A DNA stretch of 5,303 bases, taken from assembly GCA_016293915.1 (NCBI GenBank), contig JAEDCY010000081.1, positions 1 through 5,303 on the forward strand, in the 5' to 3' direction. The notes below the pieces were generated by a model. It did not search any database. It saw only the letters and a program-made list of their open reading frames with translations, and had not been told where the DNA came from. Positions 1-5,286 of the stretch are shown here, one piece after another (positions within the stretch are counted from its first letter, which is position 1; every line of letters starts with the position of its first letter). Origin of the DNA: Treponema sp. GTDB taxonomy: Bacteria > Spirochaetota > Spirochaetia > Treponematales > Treponemataceae. A program made the translations under genes and the position numbers.

Positions 1-33
1 TTCCGCGGCGAATGGATAGAGCTAGCTAAATAA
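1..33 (+). other. Possible C-terminal tail of an upstream gene
   Basis: Frame 1 is open from the window edge for ten codons, reading FRGEWIELAK, and ends at TAA (31-33). Ten residues are too few to identify a family. DUF2442 genes often follow DUF4160 genes, and DUF4160 proteins tend to carry a W-x-E-L-like stretch near the C-terminus, so a DUF4160 tail is possible, but this is only an inference from the neighbour. The frame could also be open by chance. Confidence 0.25.
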
Positions 34-75
34 GGTTAGATTTGACGGATACATTCATTCTTAAGTTTAAAATAG

Positions 76-390
76 GTAAATAAAAGAGTAATTCTGAAAT
101 CAAATATTTACAAAAACTTTCAGGCTCACAGAAATTCAGATTATATAGTTATTGTATACTTTGCTGATGGGGCTATAAAAAAATATGATATTTCTCATCT
201 TGTAGGCAAAGGCCTTTTCGAATGATTAAAAGATATTGATTTTTATAAAAATAATTGTACCGTACTTAATGGAACCTTAGCCTGGACTTTAGACGGGACT
301 GATGACAAATCTAACTGTATAGATATCGATTCATACGTTATTTATGAAAAAGGGGAGACTATTTCTGGTCCGCTTTTAGATATTGCGTAA
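76..390 (+). pseudogene. Decayed DUF2442-like gene with in-frame TGA
   Basis: One reading frame, open after TAG at 73-75 and ending at TAA 388-390, gives a continuous DUF2442-like sequence interrupted by a single TGA at 223-225. Before the stop it reads DYIVIVYFADGAIKKYDIS and then HLVGKGLFE. After the stop it reads LKDIDFYKNNCTVLNGTLAW and then DGTDDKSNCIDIDSYVIYE. The order of motifs fits DUF2442: an F-x-(D/N)-G strand, a YD turn, G-x-F-x-x-L-x-D, then a TVLNGTLAW-like strand and a D-x-x-x-x-YE end. No ATG is present in the frame before the conserved part, so the start is probably lost as well. DUF2442 proteins are small, of unknown function, and often sit in accessory regions beside DUF4160 genes. 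The TGA is consistent with a CGA-to-TGA change, but a sequencing error cannot be excluded. Family assignment is from memory of the consensus. Confidence 0.7.
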
Positions 391-392
391 TA

Positions 393-417
393 AATCAAAT
401 TGAATTTTACTTTGATT
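393..417. terminator. Weak AT-rich hairpin between convergent genes
   Basis: AATCAAA (393-399) and TTTGATT (411-417) form a 7-bp stem with an 11-base loop, in the gap between the + strand DUF2442 remnant and the end of the minus-strand operon. It lacks a GC-rich stem, so it is at best a weak bidirectional terminator. No better terminator is visible after the operon. Confidence 0.2.
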
Positions 418-436
418 ATTTAAAAATAAATTTGCA

Positions 437-808
437 TTACCATGCATAAATAGAATAGACTAAGAAGCCAGTTTCATCATCTTCCATCCAATATTCATAT
501 ATAAATTCCAGATGCGTTTTCTTTTCTCTCCCAGTATGTTCCGAGAATTTTTGCTGTGCATCAATTTGTGAAAAATATCTGGCTTTTGTTATATCATCAG
601 ATTTACCAATTCCTATTATTATGTTTTTTGATTTTTCTATATCAAATTTCTTTCGCAATAATTTTTCATTCTTATTATTTATATAATTTTTAAGCCATTG
701 TGGATACGGATTAGTTCCAACTTCCATTCCTTTCCAGTTAACAATTTCTGAAAAGAAATGGAAGTTGAGGAATACCGTTATTAAAAAGAATATTATTTTT
801 CTTTTCAT
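437..808 (-). CDS. Short exported protein, partial paralog of the operon's first gene
   Basis: This 123-residue protein has a strongly hydrophobic N-terminus (residues 1-20, MKRK then IIFFLITVFLNFHFFS), which is either a signal peptide or an anchor. From residue 21 it aligns with residues 34 onward of the 239-residue protein at 4047-4766. Both share EIVN-x-x-GM-x-x-GT, then P-x-W, an N about ten residues on, and a Q-x-D-x-Q motif (QIDAQ here, QVDVQ there). The part between about residue 95 and the Y-rich strand is much shorter here, and the protein stops at YSIYAW, so it lacks the paralog's C-terminal helix. It starts two bases after the preceding gene's stop, without a clear Shine-Dalgarno sequence, so translation is probably coupled. 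It is last in the operon. It may be a minimal family member or a remnant of a duplicated LPP20-like gene. No function can be assigned. Confidence 0.75.
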   Translation of the reverse strand: MKRKIIFFLITVFLNFHFFSEIVNWKGMEVGTNPYPQWLKNYINNKNEKLLRKKFDIEKSKNIIIGIGKSDDITKARYFSQIDAQQKFSEHTGREKKTHLEFIYEYWMEDDETGFLVYSIYAW

Positions 809-810
809 AT

Positions 811-1869
811 TTATTCAGTAACGGACGACCTTATGTAATCATAAAAAGCTTTGGAGAAATCCTTTTTAATTTTGGAAACCATAGTTGTTTCAGCCTTGTG
901 TTTTGCCTCATCATAATCTACGTGGCTTTCACGACCTTTAACAGTAAAAGGAACAATCTGATGCTGTGTTGCTGTATCTAAAATATAACTTTCTGCATTA
1001 TATCTACATCTTACTGTTTTCTTATCTGTTGTATCTGAACGTTCAAACTCAAATTTAGCAATAAGAATATAACGAACAGAATCGTCATATGTGCCTTTAA
1101 ATCCAGCTTCAGCAATTGCCTGACTAAATGCTTCTTTAAATCTTCCATGTTCATCATTAAAAGTCTGTACACAAATTGGAATATTTTTTGCTATTTCCAT
1201 TTTCTTGCCATGATATTTTTTTGATGATGGACAATAAGACTTTAAGCTGTTTACTAAGTCTGGATTTATAACAGAAATCTTATTTAAGTGTTTTTCATTT
1301 TCAATAGCAATATCTTCAACAAAATCATATGCAGAAAAACCATCAAAAGAAAACTCGTCATCTCCTATATTACTAATAACAGTTGAAATAGCCGATGCAT
1401 TTTTCTTTATCATATTTGTATAGATATCTTCTGCTTTTGATTTATCTAATACTGCAATTGCATACCACTTTCCGTCATCATCACACCAGAACTCTTTTGT
1501 TTCGACCCCAATAAGACAATCAATATCTACAACACGTTTTACATCCTGGCTAAAAGTTTGAATACTAGAGTTAGCAACCAAACCATTGGCCTTTGCTTGT
1601 GTCATTCTGCTTGATGCATTTGATTCAGATTTTACCGATTGTCCAAAAACAGCCGCTATTCCTTGTAAAGCATTTACTTCACTGGCATTTCTGTCTGCAG
1701 CAGTACCAACATATGTTATGTAAGATGCATGCGGATAAACTGAAGAAGGCGAATTTACCCACTCAGGCATAACATTTTTGGATTTTTTTGCTGCATAACA
1801 AAAACTGCCCATTTGCATAACAAACAGGCAGAAAAAAACTTTACAAAGTGTTTTTGTTATTTTTCGCAT
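811..1869 (-). CDS. LPP20-family exported protein with extra C-terminal domain
   Basis: This 352-residue protein begins with a signal peptide (about residues 1-26, likely cut after CYA). The mature N-terminus has the LPP20 pattern: MPEWV at 34-38, Y-x-x-YVGTAADRNA at about 50-62, then an alanine-rich helix with IAAVFGQSV (71-79), and a closing strand KWYAIAVLDKSKA at 134-146. LPP20 covers Helicobacter Lpp20 and FlgP-like envelope proteins. There is no lipobox cysteine, unlike classical Lpp20. A second domain (about 229-348) has alternating strands, including RYILIAKFEFER, and resembles the anticodon-binding-like fold seen in FlgT and CsgG relatives; this is a fold-level guess. The mature part holds five cysteines, including C118 and C129. 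The gene overlaps the preceding COG3014-like gene by 13 bases in another frame and has no obvious ribosome binding site, so it is likely translationally coupled. It is probably periplasmic or outer-membrane associated. Confidence 0.85.
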   Translation of the reverse strand: MRKITKTLCKVFFCLFVMQMGSFCYAAKKSKNVMPEWVNSPSSVYPHASYITYVGTAADRNASEVNALQGIAAVFGQSVKSESNASSRMTQAKANGLVANSSIQTFSQDVKRVVDIDCLIGVETKEFWCDDDGKWYAIAVLDKSKAEDIYTNMIKKNASAISTVISNIGDDEFSFDGFSAYDFVEDIAIENEKHLNKISVINPDLVNSLKSYCPSSKKYHGKKMEIAKNIPICVQTFNDEHGRFKEAFSQAIAEAGFKGTYDDSVRYILIAKFEFERSDTTDKKTVRCRYNAESYILDTATQHQIVPFTVKGRESHVDYDEAKHKAETTMVSKIKKDFSKAFYDYIRSSVTE

Positions 1870-3410
1870 GAAGAAACAGCTACGCTAACTTTGCCTTCAT
1901 TAACAACTACATTATCAATTGTTTTAGTTTCTACAACTGTGCCACCATACATATATTCAATTGTTACAGAATATGTTCCTGGTGCAACTGAGAAACCTGC
2001 AACACTTGCTTTATTTGGGAAATATTCTCCCTGACGAGTATCTGCTTTTTCAAGGTCAATAATAGCAGCAACGATTGGATCATATGCTTTATCAAAAGCA
2101 ATCTGTGCAGCTTTTTGAGTTAATGGATTTGCACTTGCCTTCTTAAGTCCCTCATTTGCGGCAATAAGACCAGCAATACTTGCAGAATTCTTTATAACAT
2201 TTCTGAAGATTGAACGCTGTGCAGCAGGTCTTGCTTTCTGAGCAACATCGATTTTAACAGCCTTATCAAAATCTTCAATATATTCTTTATTTAAGTTTAT
2301 CGTCTTACTTGTTCCATCAGATAAACTAACTTTTACAGAATCAATCTTATGGTTTTCTCCCTTAAATACAGGATATGAAACTTTTGTATAAATTGGTTTA
2401 GGAAGATTAGGAACATTTACAGCTACCTGTTTAAGATTTGAATCTTCTCTTTTTCCAATAGTTCCTGTAAGTGTTATTACCTCCAAATGACCTTTTCCTT
2501 TAGGTACATTAATTACTTCATTTACAAGATTATTGTTAACCTTATATGTGGAAGCAAAATCTTTAGCATGGTCAAAATCATTATTTGCAGCATAAGCTAC
2601 AGTTCCTAAATAACTAAAGAAAGGAGAATACTCATATTTTTGATTACTCTTTGGTGGCACCAAGTCTAACATATCTCCAATTCCCAAGTTAATACTAAAT
2701 GATTCCAATACTTTAACTGCTTGTTTGAAAGAATCTCCGTCCAAAGCTGCAGCAGATCCATTTTCAAGTTCTTGATTCTTTGCGCGCAATGCCTGAATCT
2801 CATCCATGAAAGTACCAATGTAATCTTTCATTATTCCGTTTGCAACATCAATCTGATTTGTACTCAAAGCACTTGCCAAACGCATAGACCAGGCAAGGTA
2901 ACGCTCATATTCTGCACCTGAATATGTAACATTTTTTTCAGCAGTCATAGCCGCGTTAATTACATCACCTGCATTCATTTCTGAGCTTACCTGCTGCATT
3001 TTATTATAAGTTTCAAGGAAAGCTTTTCCTGCACCTGTATAATCAGCAGAGAAATAAGTGAGCATATCAGCATCAAGTTCATCTCTAATAAGATCTGTCT
3101 TATTACCCTTTCCATTCAACATTCCAATACAAGTTGCGTAATCACCAGCTTCATATGCCTTATCATAAGCAGCCTGATCAAATTTTACTTTTTTTGCCTT
3201 AGATTTTTTTTCTTTAGCAGGCTTTTCTGATTTTTTAGATTTTTCGGCTTTTGCAGTTTTCTTTTCTTCTGTCTCAGCTTTTTTTTCTGCTTTAGCAGTT
3301 TTCTCAGTTTTTTCTGGTGCTGATTCATCTACAGTTTTTGTTGTTGCACAAGAAACAAACAAACTTGCAAGAACTACAGACGCTGCAAATACCTTTGTAA
3401 TTTTTTTCAT
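1857..3410 (-). CDS. COG3014-like lipoprotein with Lys-rich linker and TPR-like repeats
   Basis: The 517-residue product starts with a lipoprotein signal (MKKITKVF, hydrophobic core, LFVSC) that predicts lipidation at C21. Residues 25-76 form a Lys/Glu/Ala-rich linker with two TAKAEK copies. From about residue 77 an alpha-helical, TPR-like region follows (YDKAYEAGDYATCIGML; later FFSYLGTVAYAANNDFDHA). A beta-rich middle has GKGHLEVITLTGTIGKRED and P-x-Y. The C-terminal part holds the most recognisable COG3014 features: ARPAAQRSIFRNVIKNSAS, then EKADTRQGEYFPNKA and APGTYSVTIEY. COG3014 genes commonly neighbour LpoB-like genes, as here; their function is unknown. An ATG two codons earlier (3416) lies only two bases from the AAAGGAG ribosome binding site, whereas ATG 3410 is eight bases from it, so 3410 was chosen. 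It is likely a membrane-anchored scaffold for the neighbouring exported proteins. Confidence 0.85.
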   Translation of the reverse strand: MKKITKVFAASVVLASLFVSCATTKTVDESAPEKTEKTAKAEKKAETEEKKTAKAEKSKKSEKPAKEKKSKAKKVKFDQAAYDKAYEAGDYATCIGMLNGKGNKTDLIRDELDADMLTYFSADYTGAGKAFLETYNKMQQVSSEMNAGDVINAAMTAEKNVTYSGAEYERYLAWSMRLASALSTNQIDVANGIMKDYIGTFMDEIQALRAKNQELENGSAAALDGDSFKQAVKVLESFSINLGIGDMLDLVPPKSNQKYEYSPFFSYLGTVAYAANNDFDHAKDFASTYKVNNNLVNEVINVPKGKGHLEVITLTGTIGKREDSNLKQVAVNVPNLPKPIYTKVSYPVFKGENHKIDSVKVSLSDGTSKTINLNKEYIEDFDKAVKIDVAQKARPAAQRSIFRNVIKNSASIAGLIAANEGLKKASANPLTQKAAQIAFDKAYDPIVAAIIDLEKADTRQGEYFPNKASVAGFSVAPGTYSVTIEYMYGGTVVETKTIDNVVVNEGKVSVAVSSCEK

Positions 3411-3418
3411 ATACATAT

Positions 3419-3425
3419 CTCCTTT
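3419..3425 (-). promoter_or_regulatory. Ribosome binding site AAAGGAG deciding the COG3014-like start
   Basis: On the minus strand AAAGGAG is followed after two bases by an ATG (3416) and after eight bases by a second in-frame ATG (3410). The eight-base spacing and the basic MKK that follows favour 3410. Confidence 0.75.
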
Positions 3426-3430
3426 AAAAA

Positions 3431-4030
3431 TTATTTACTCTTAATTGTTGCTACTTTTTTCAAATAGTCTTTTGTTTCTTCGGAAGGTTCAAACATTGCT
3501 ATTGTTCTATGAGTCTGTAAGTCGGTAAGTTCTATATTTACGATGTATGTTCTTTCCTGCTTTTTACCATTGTTCTGAACCATTAATTTTACAGACCCTG
3601 TAAGCATGTAATCAGCGGCATCCTCTTCATCAAGTTCTTTAGCAGCATCTTCTGAAGAATGATCCTGCTGGCTGATTACTTCATCACGCATTTGTTCTCG
3701 AATATCTGCGTTTGCCATAAATTCCAAAACACCACTATTTAAAACCGCAGTTTTCAAACTATTTGCAATTATTTGAGTGTCAAAAAACTCTCCCGTTTCA
3801 TCCTTTATCTTTCCAATGGTAACAACTGGAGGTCGTCCATTTTTATCCTCAAATCTTGATATTCTCGGATTCTGAATTATTTGACCTACCATATCTTTAC
3901 AGATTGCTCTACAATCAGATTCATTAAGATATGGAGTTAAATTTTCATCTCCCCCTCGTTTTACGTTTTTAGCAAAGGAACTACTTAGAATAACAAATGC
4001 TGTTATTAAGCATAGAATTACTCTCTTCAT
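3431..4030 (-). CDS. LpoB-like penicillin-binding protein activator homolog
   Basis: The 199-residue protein has a signal peptide of 20 residues (MKRVILCLITAFVILSSSFA) and an LpoB/CsgG-type alpha/beta domain. Visible features are PPVVTIGKIKDETGEFFDT at 67-85, the helix IIANSLKTAVLNSGVLEFM at 87-105, ADYMLTGSVKLM at 139-150, and YIVNIELTDLQTHRTIAMF at 162-180, which is the strand pair before the C-terminus. In E. coli LpoB is an outer-membrane lipoprotein that activates PBP1b from the periplasm. Here no lipobox cysteine is seen, so the protein is probably soluble or held by partners. The T-G-x-x-x-W end typical of LpoB is replaced by THRTIAMF. An upstream in-frame ATG at 4057 would overlap the previous gene, but the ATG at 4030 has GGGGGAG seven bases before it and gives a clean signal peptide, so it was chosen. 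Whether it acts on a penicillin-binding protein is unknown. Confidence 0.85.
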   Translation of the reverse strand: MKRVILCLITAFVILSSSFAKNVKRGGDENLTPYLNESDCRAICKDMVGQIIQNPRISRFEDKNGRPPVVTIGKIKDETGEFFDTQIIANSLKTAVLNSGVLEFMANADIREQMRDEVISQQDHSSEDAAKELDEEDAADYMLTGSVKLMVQNNGKKQERTYIVNIELTDLQTHRTIAMFEPSEETKDYLKKVATIKSK

Positions 4031-4036
4031 ATTTGT

Positions 4037-4043
4037 CTCCCCC
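4037..4043 (-). promoter_or_regulatory. Ribosome binding site GGGGGAG deciding the LpoB-like start
   Basis: GGGGGAG lies in the 16-base gap after the first operon gene and places the start at ATG 4030 rather than the longer option at 4057. Confidence 0.75.
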
Positions 4044-4046
4044 GTA

Positions 4047-4766
4047 CTATTCATCAAAAGAATACTCTGTGTTATCGTCCTTTACCTTATCAAGAAGAGG
4101 CTGTCTCAAGTCTTGGCTCAAAGCTTTCTTCAAAAGAACAGTTTCAGAGGCATTATCTTCAACTCCATTTAAAGCAGCATCTAACTGCTGATCATATAAA
4201 TCTCTACTCATTGTAAATACAACGTAATATTCGTAATAATATTCATAAGAACTGTCAGGAGACTTCTTTGTAATTTTTACTCCCTGTTTAGGCTTTCTAA
4301 ACTGAATCCAATACTGAGATTCTTTCAACAGACCATTTATTTCCATTGCGGAAAGTGCTTTTATTGTTTGATCTATAGCCATTTTCTTTTTATTTTCATC
4401 TCCAGAACTTCCAGAAAAAACTGCATTTGCACTTTGTCCTACTGCCATAGAAAAAGAGTTGGCAACCTGTCGCTGAACATCTACCTGATCTGTCCATGTT
4501 TTTAAGAACTCCAAATCTGTTCCCTGATTAGAAAAAACAAAAATCTGATATTCTTTTAAATCAATTTTCAATGACTTTGCGATTGTTTTATTGTCTCCCT
4601 CCAGAACAGCTTCAACCCAAGACGGGATATCAGTGCCAAGAGCCATACCTGGTCTGTTCACTATCTCAATCTTTACCTTCTGGTCTTTTGCCTTACCTGC
4701 AGCAAAAACATTCGTACATCCCAATACCGCAACAAGAGCTACGGTAATCACTGTTTTAATTTTCAT
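4047..4766 (-). CDS. LPP20-like exported protein, first gene of the operon
   Basis: The 239-residue protein has an N-terminal signal (MKIK then VITVALVAVLGC). It could be cut by signal peptidase I after VFA (residue 22) or be lipidated at C17, since VLGC fits a relaxed spirochaetal lipobox. The mature protein has an IPSWV motif like that of LPP20 proteins, preceded by NRPGMALGT, and then a strand (YQIFVFSN), a QVDVQRQVANSFSMAVGQSA helix typical of the alanine-rich LPP20 helix, and a Tyr-rich strand (YEYYYEYYVVFTMSRDLY). The C-terminal helix is acidic and ends YSFDE. Assignment to LPP20 is by pattern only and less certain than for the gene at 811-1869. It has a strong ribosome binding site (GGAGG, four bases from ATG) and is directly downstream of the operator and promoter described separately. 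The protein at 437-808 is a shortened paralog. Confidence 0.8.
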   Translation of the reverse strand: MKIKTVITVALVAVLGCTNVFAAGKAKDQKVKIEIVNRPGMALGTDIPSWVEAVLEGDNKTIAKSLKIDLKEYQIFVFSNQGTDLEFLKTWTDQVDVQRQVANSFSMAVGQSANAVFSGSSGDENKKKMAIDQTIKALSAMEINGLLKESQYWIQFRKPKQGVKITKKSPDSSYEYYYEYYVVFTMSRDLYDQQLDAALNGVEDNASETVLLKKALSQDLRQPLLDKVKDDNTEYSFDE

Positions 4767-4770
4767 AAAT

Positions 4771-4775
4771 CCTCC
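4771..4775 (-). promoter_or_regulatory. Ribosome binding site GGAGG of the first operon gene
   Basis: GGAGG on the minus strand lies four bases before ATG 4766. The degenerate operator copy at 4780-4797 ends just four bases upstream, so a bound protein could also hinder events close to the start of translation on the DNA. Confidence 0.75.
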
Positions 4776-4779
4776 ATTT

Positions 4780-4797
4780 TGTATGTTTTTACACTAC
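4780..4797. promoter_or_regulatory. Degenerate second operator copy
   Basis: TGTATGTTTTTACACTAC matches the 18-bp palindrome at 4802-4819 at 12 of 18 positions, including the whole left half TGTATGTT and ACA in the right half. The left half begins 22 bases from the palindrome's left half, about two turns of the helix, so both would face the same side of the DNA. Confidence 0.4.
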
Positions 4798-4801
4798 TTC
4801 G

Positions 4802-4819
4802 TGTATGTTATAACATACA
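4802..4819. promoter_or_regulatory. Perfect 18-bp palindrome, probable XRE operator
   Basis: TGTATGTTATAACATACA is a perfect inverted repeat. It begins on the base directly after the TATAAT of the minus-strand operon promoter and covers the expected transcription start (about 4813), the classic position for repression. On the other side it would overlap the -35 region of a possible promoter for the divergent XRE gene. The likely binder is the XRE protein encoded 63 bases away; this is an inference from position and symmetry. Confidence 0.65.
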
Positions 4820-4848
4820 ATTATAGTCGTAATTACTTATAAAAGCAA
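4820..4848 (-). promoter_or_regulatory. Promoter of the five-gene minus-strand operon
   Basis: On the minus strand TTGCTT (4848-4843), a 17-base spacer and a consensus TATAAT (4825-4820) form a sigma-70-type promoter. The -35 keeps only TTG of the consensus. The expected start near 4813 gives a leader of about 47 bases. Confidence 0.65.
4838..4843 (+). promoter_or_regulatory. Possible -10 box (TATAAA) of the XRE gene
   Basis: TATAAA on the + strand would place the -35 at about 4815-4820, inside or touching the palindrome, and would start the transcript near 4850. No recognisable -35 is present, so the promoter is weakly supported. A GATATT at 4869-4874 is an alternative that would give a leaderless transcript. 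Confidence 0.3.
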
Positions 4849-4878
4849 CTTTCAATTACATATTTTTGATATTTTTTT

Positions 4879-4885
4879 TGTATGT
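4879..4885 (+). promoter_or_regulatory. TGTATGT half-site over the XRE start codon
   Basis: TGTATGT, identical to the palindrome's half-site, spans the ATG at 4882-4884. It could serve as an autoregulatory half-site, or be chance: a given 7-mer arises easily in so AT-rich a region. Confidence 0.3.
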
Positions 4886-5220
4886 CTGGGGAACTTTCAT
4901 CATTTAAAGATAGATTAATTGAAGAAATTGAATATCACGGTATATCAAAAACGGATTTTGCTGAGAAAGTAGGAATAAGTCTGGGAACCTTAAATATGTA
5001 TCTGTACAGAAATTCAATACCATCCGCAGACATAGCTGTAAAGCTCGCAAAAGTATTAAATACTACTGTAGAATATCTTGTAACAGGACAATCCAATTTA
5101 CAATCTCATTCAACAGATTGGAAAAAACAAGAAATAAATAACATTATAAATAAATTGACTGAAAAACAATTAGATTCCTTTTTAGAAATATCCCGAGCCT
5201 ATCAAAACTCTCATTCATAA
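4882..5220 (+). CDS. XRE-family helix-turn-helix regulator
   Basis: The 112-residue protein has an N-terminal HTH_XRE (Cro/CI-type) domain at about residues 8-69. The helix-turn-helix is visible as SKTDFAEKVGISLGTLNMYL at 22-41, followed by ADIAVKLAKVLNTTVEYLVTG, a common ending for these domains. The C-terminal 40 residues are polar, ending in a short helix (LTEKQLDSFLEISRAYQ) that may dimerise. There is no peptidase or toxin-binding domain, so it is a compact repressor-like protein that would act on DNA in the cytoplasm. It is divergent from the envelope operon, with 115 bases between the starts and a palindromic operator between them, so it probably controls that operon and itself. The ATG lacks a Shine-Dalgarno sequence: the preceding bases are T-rich. 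No other in-frame start fits better, since the domain would be cut by later starts. The family is sure; the target is inferred. Confidence 0.9.
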   Translation: MSGELSSFKDRLIEEIEYHGISKTDFAEKVGISLGTLNMYLYRNSIPSADIAVKLAKVLNTTVEYLVTGQSNLQSHSTDWKKQEINNIINKLTEKQLDSFLEISRAYQNSHS

Positions 5221-5230
5221 ATTTTTTATA

Positions 5231-5286
5231 GGAAGGGGGGAGCGTTGCGCAACATCATCAACTTAAGACTAAAAAGACGGTTTTAG
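5231..5286 (+). other. Purine-rich stretch, palindrome and possible mini-ORF after the XRE gene
   Basis: A strong purine stretch, GGAAGGGGGGAG (5231-5242), is followed by the perfect 10-bp palindrome GTTGCGCAAC (5244-5253). The stretch looks like a Shine-Dalgarno sequence and lies three bases before a TTG (5245) that opens 13 codons (MRNIINLRLKRRF, stop TAG 5284-5286). The spacing is short unless pairing uses its 5' part. A weak 6-bp stem, CTAAAA/TTTTAG (5269-5286), follows. It might be a leader peptide, a degraded gene start or part of a repeat element. Nothing here is certain. Confidence 0.25.

Noticed and set aside
35..41. GTTAGAT, a match to the integron attC core GTTRRRY
   Set aside because: The pattern is expected several times by chance in a window of this size, and the partner RYYYAAC site and the folded attC arms are not visible in the 34 bases before it.
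223..225. TGA read as selenocysteine or tryptophan in the DUF2442-like frame
   Set aside because: DUF2442 has no known selenoprotein members and no SECIS-like stem is evident after the TGA. Spirochaetes use the standard code, so a broken gene is simpler.
1708..1717. AACATATGTT palindrome inside the LPP20-like gene
   Set aside because: It is a 10-bp palindrome within well-conserved coding sequence, differs from the TGTATGT operator half-site, and has no promoter near it.
1813..2034. Open + strand frame opposite the COG3014-like and LPP20-like genes
   Set aside because: It lies antisense to two well-supported genes, and its translation shows no domain or export signal of its own. The same applies to open + strand frames at 2721-2921, 3997-4191 and 4591-4842.
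4771..4812. Riboswitch in the operon leader
   Set aside because: The leader is only about 47 bases and shows no strong stem beyond short ACAC/GTGT pairing, so it is too small for a known riboswitch class.
4882..5220. XRE gene as the antitoxin of a toxin-antitoxin pair
   Set aside because: No toxin gene lies next to it in the same direction in this window. The neighbouring genes encode exported proteins on the other strand.
5269..5286. CTAAAA/TTTTAG hairpin as terminator of the XRE gene
   Set aside because: The 6-bp stem is AT-rich and is followed by ATTACAG rather than a U-tract, so it does not fit an intrinsic terminator.
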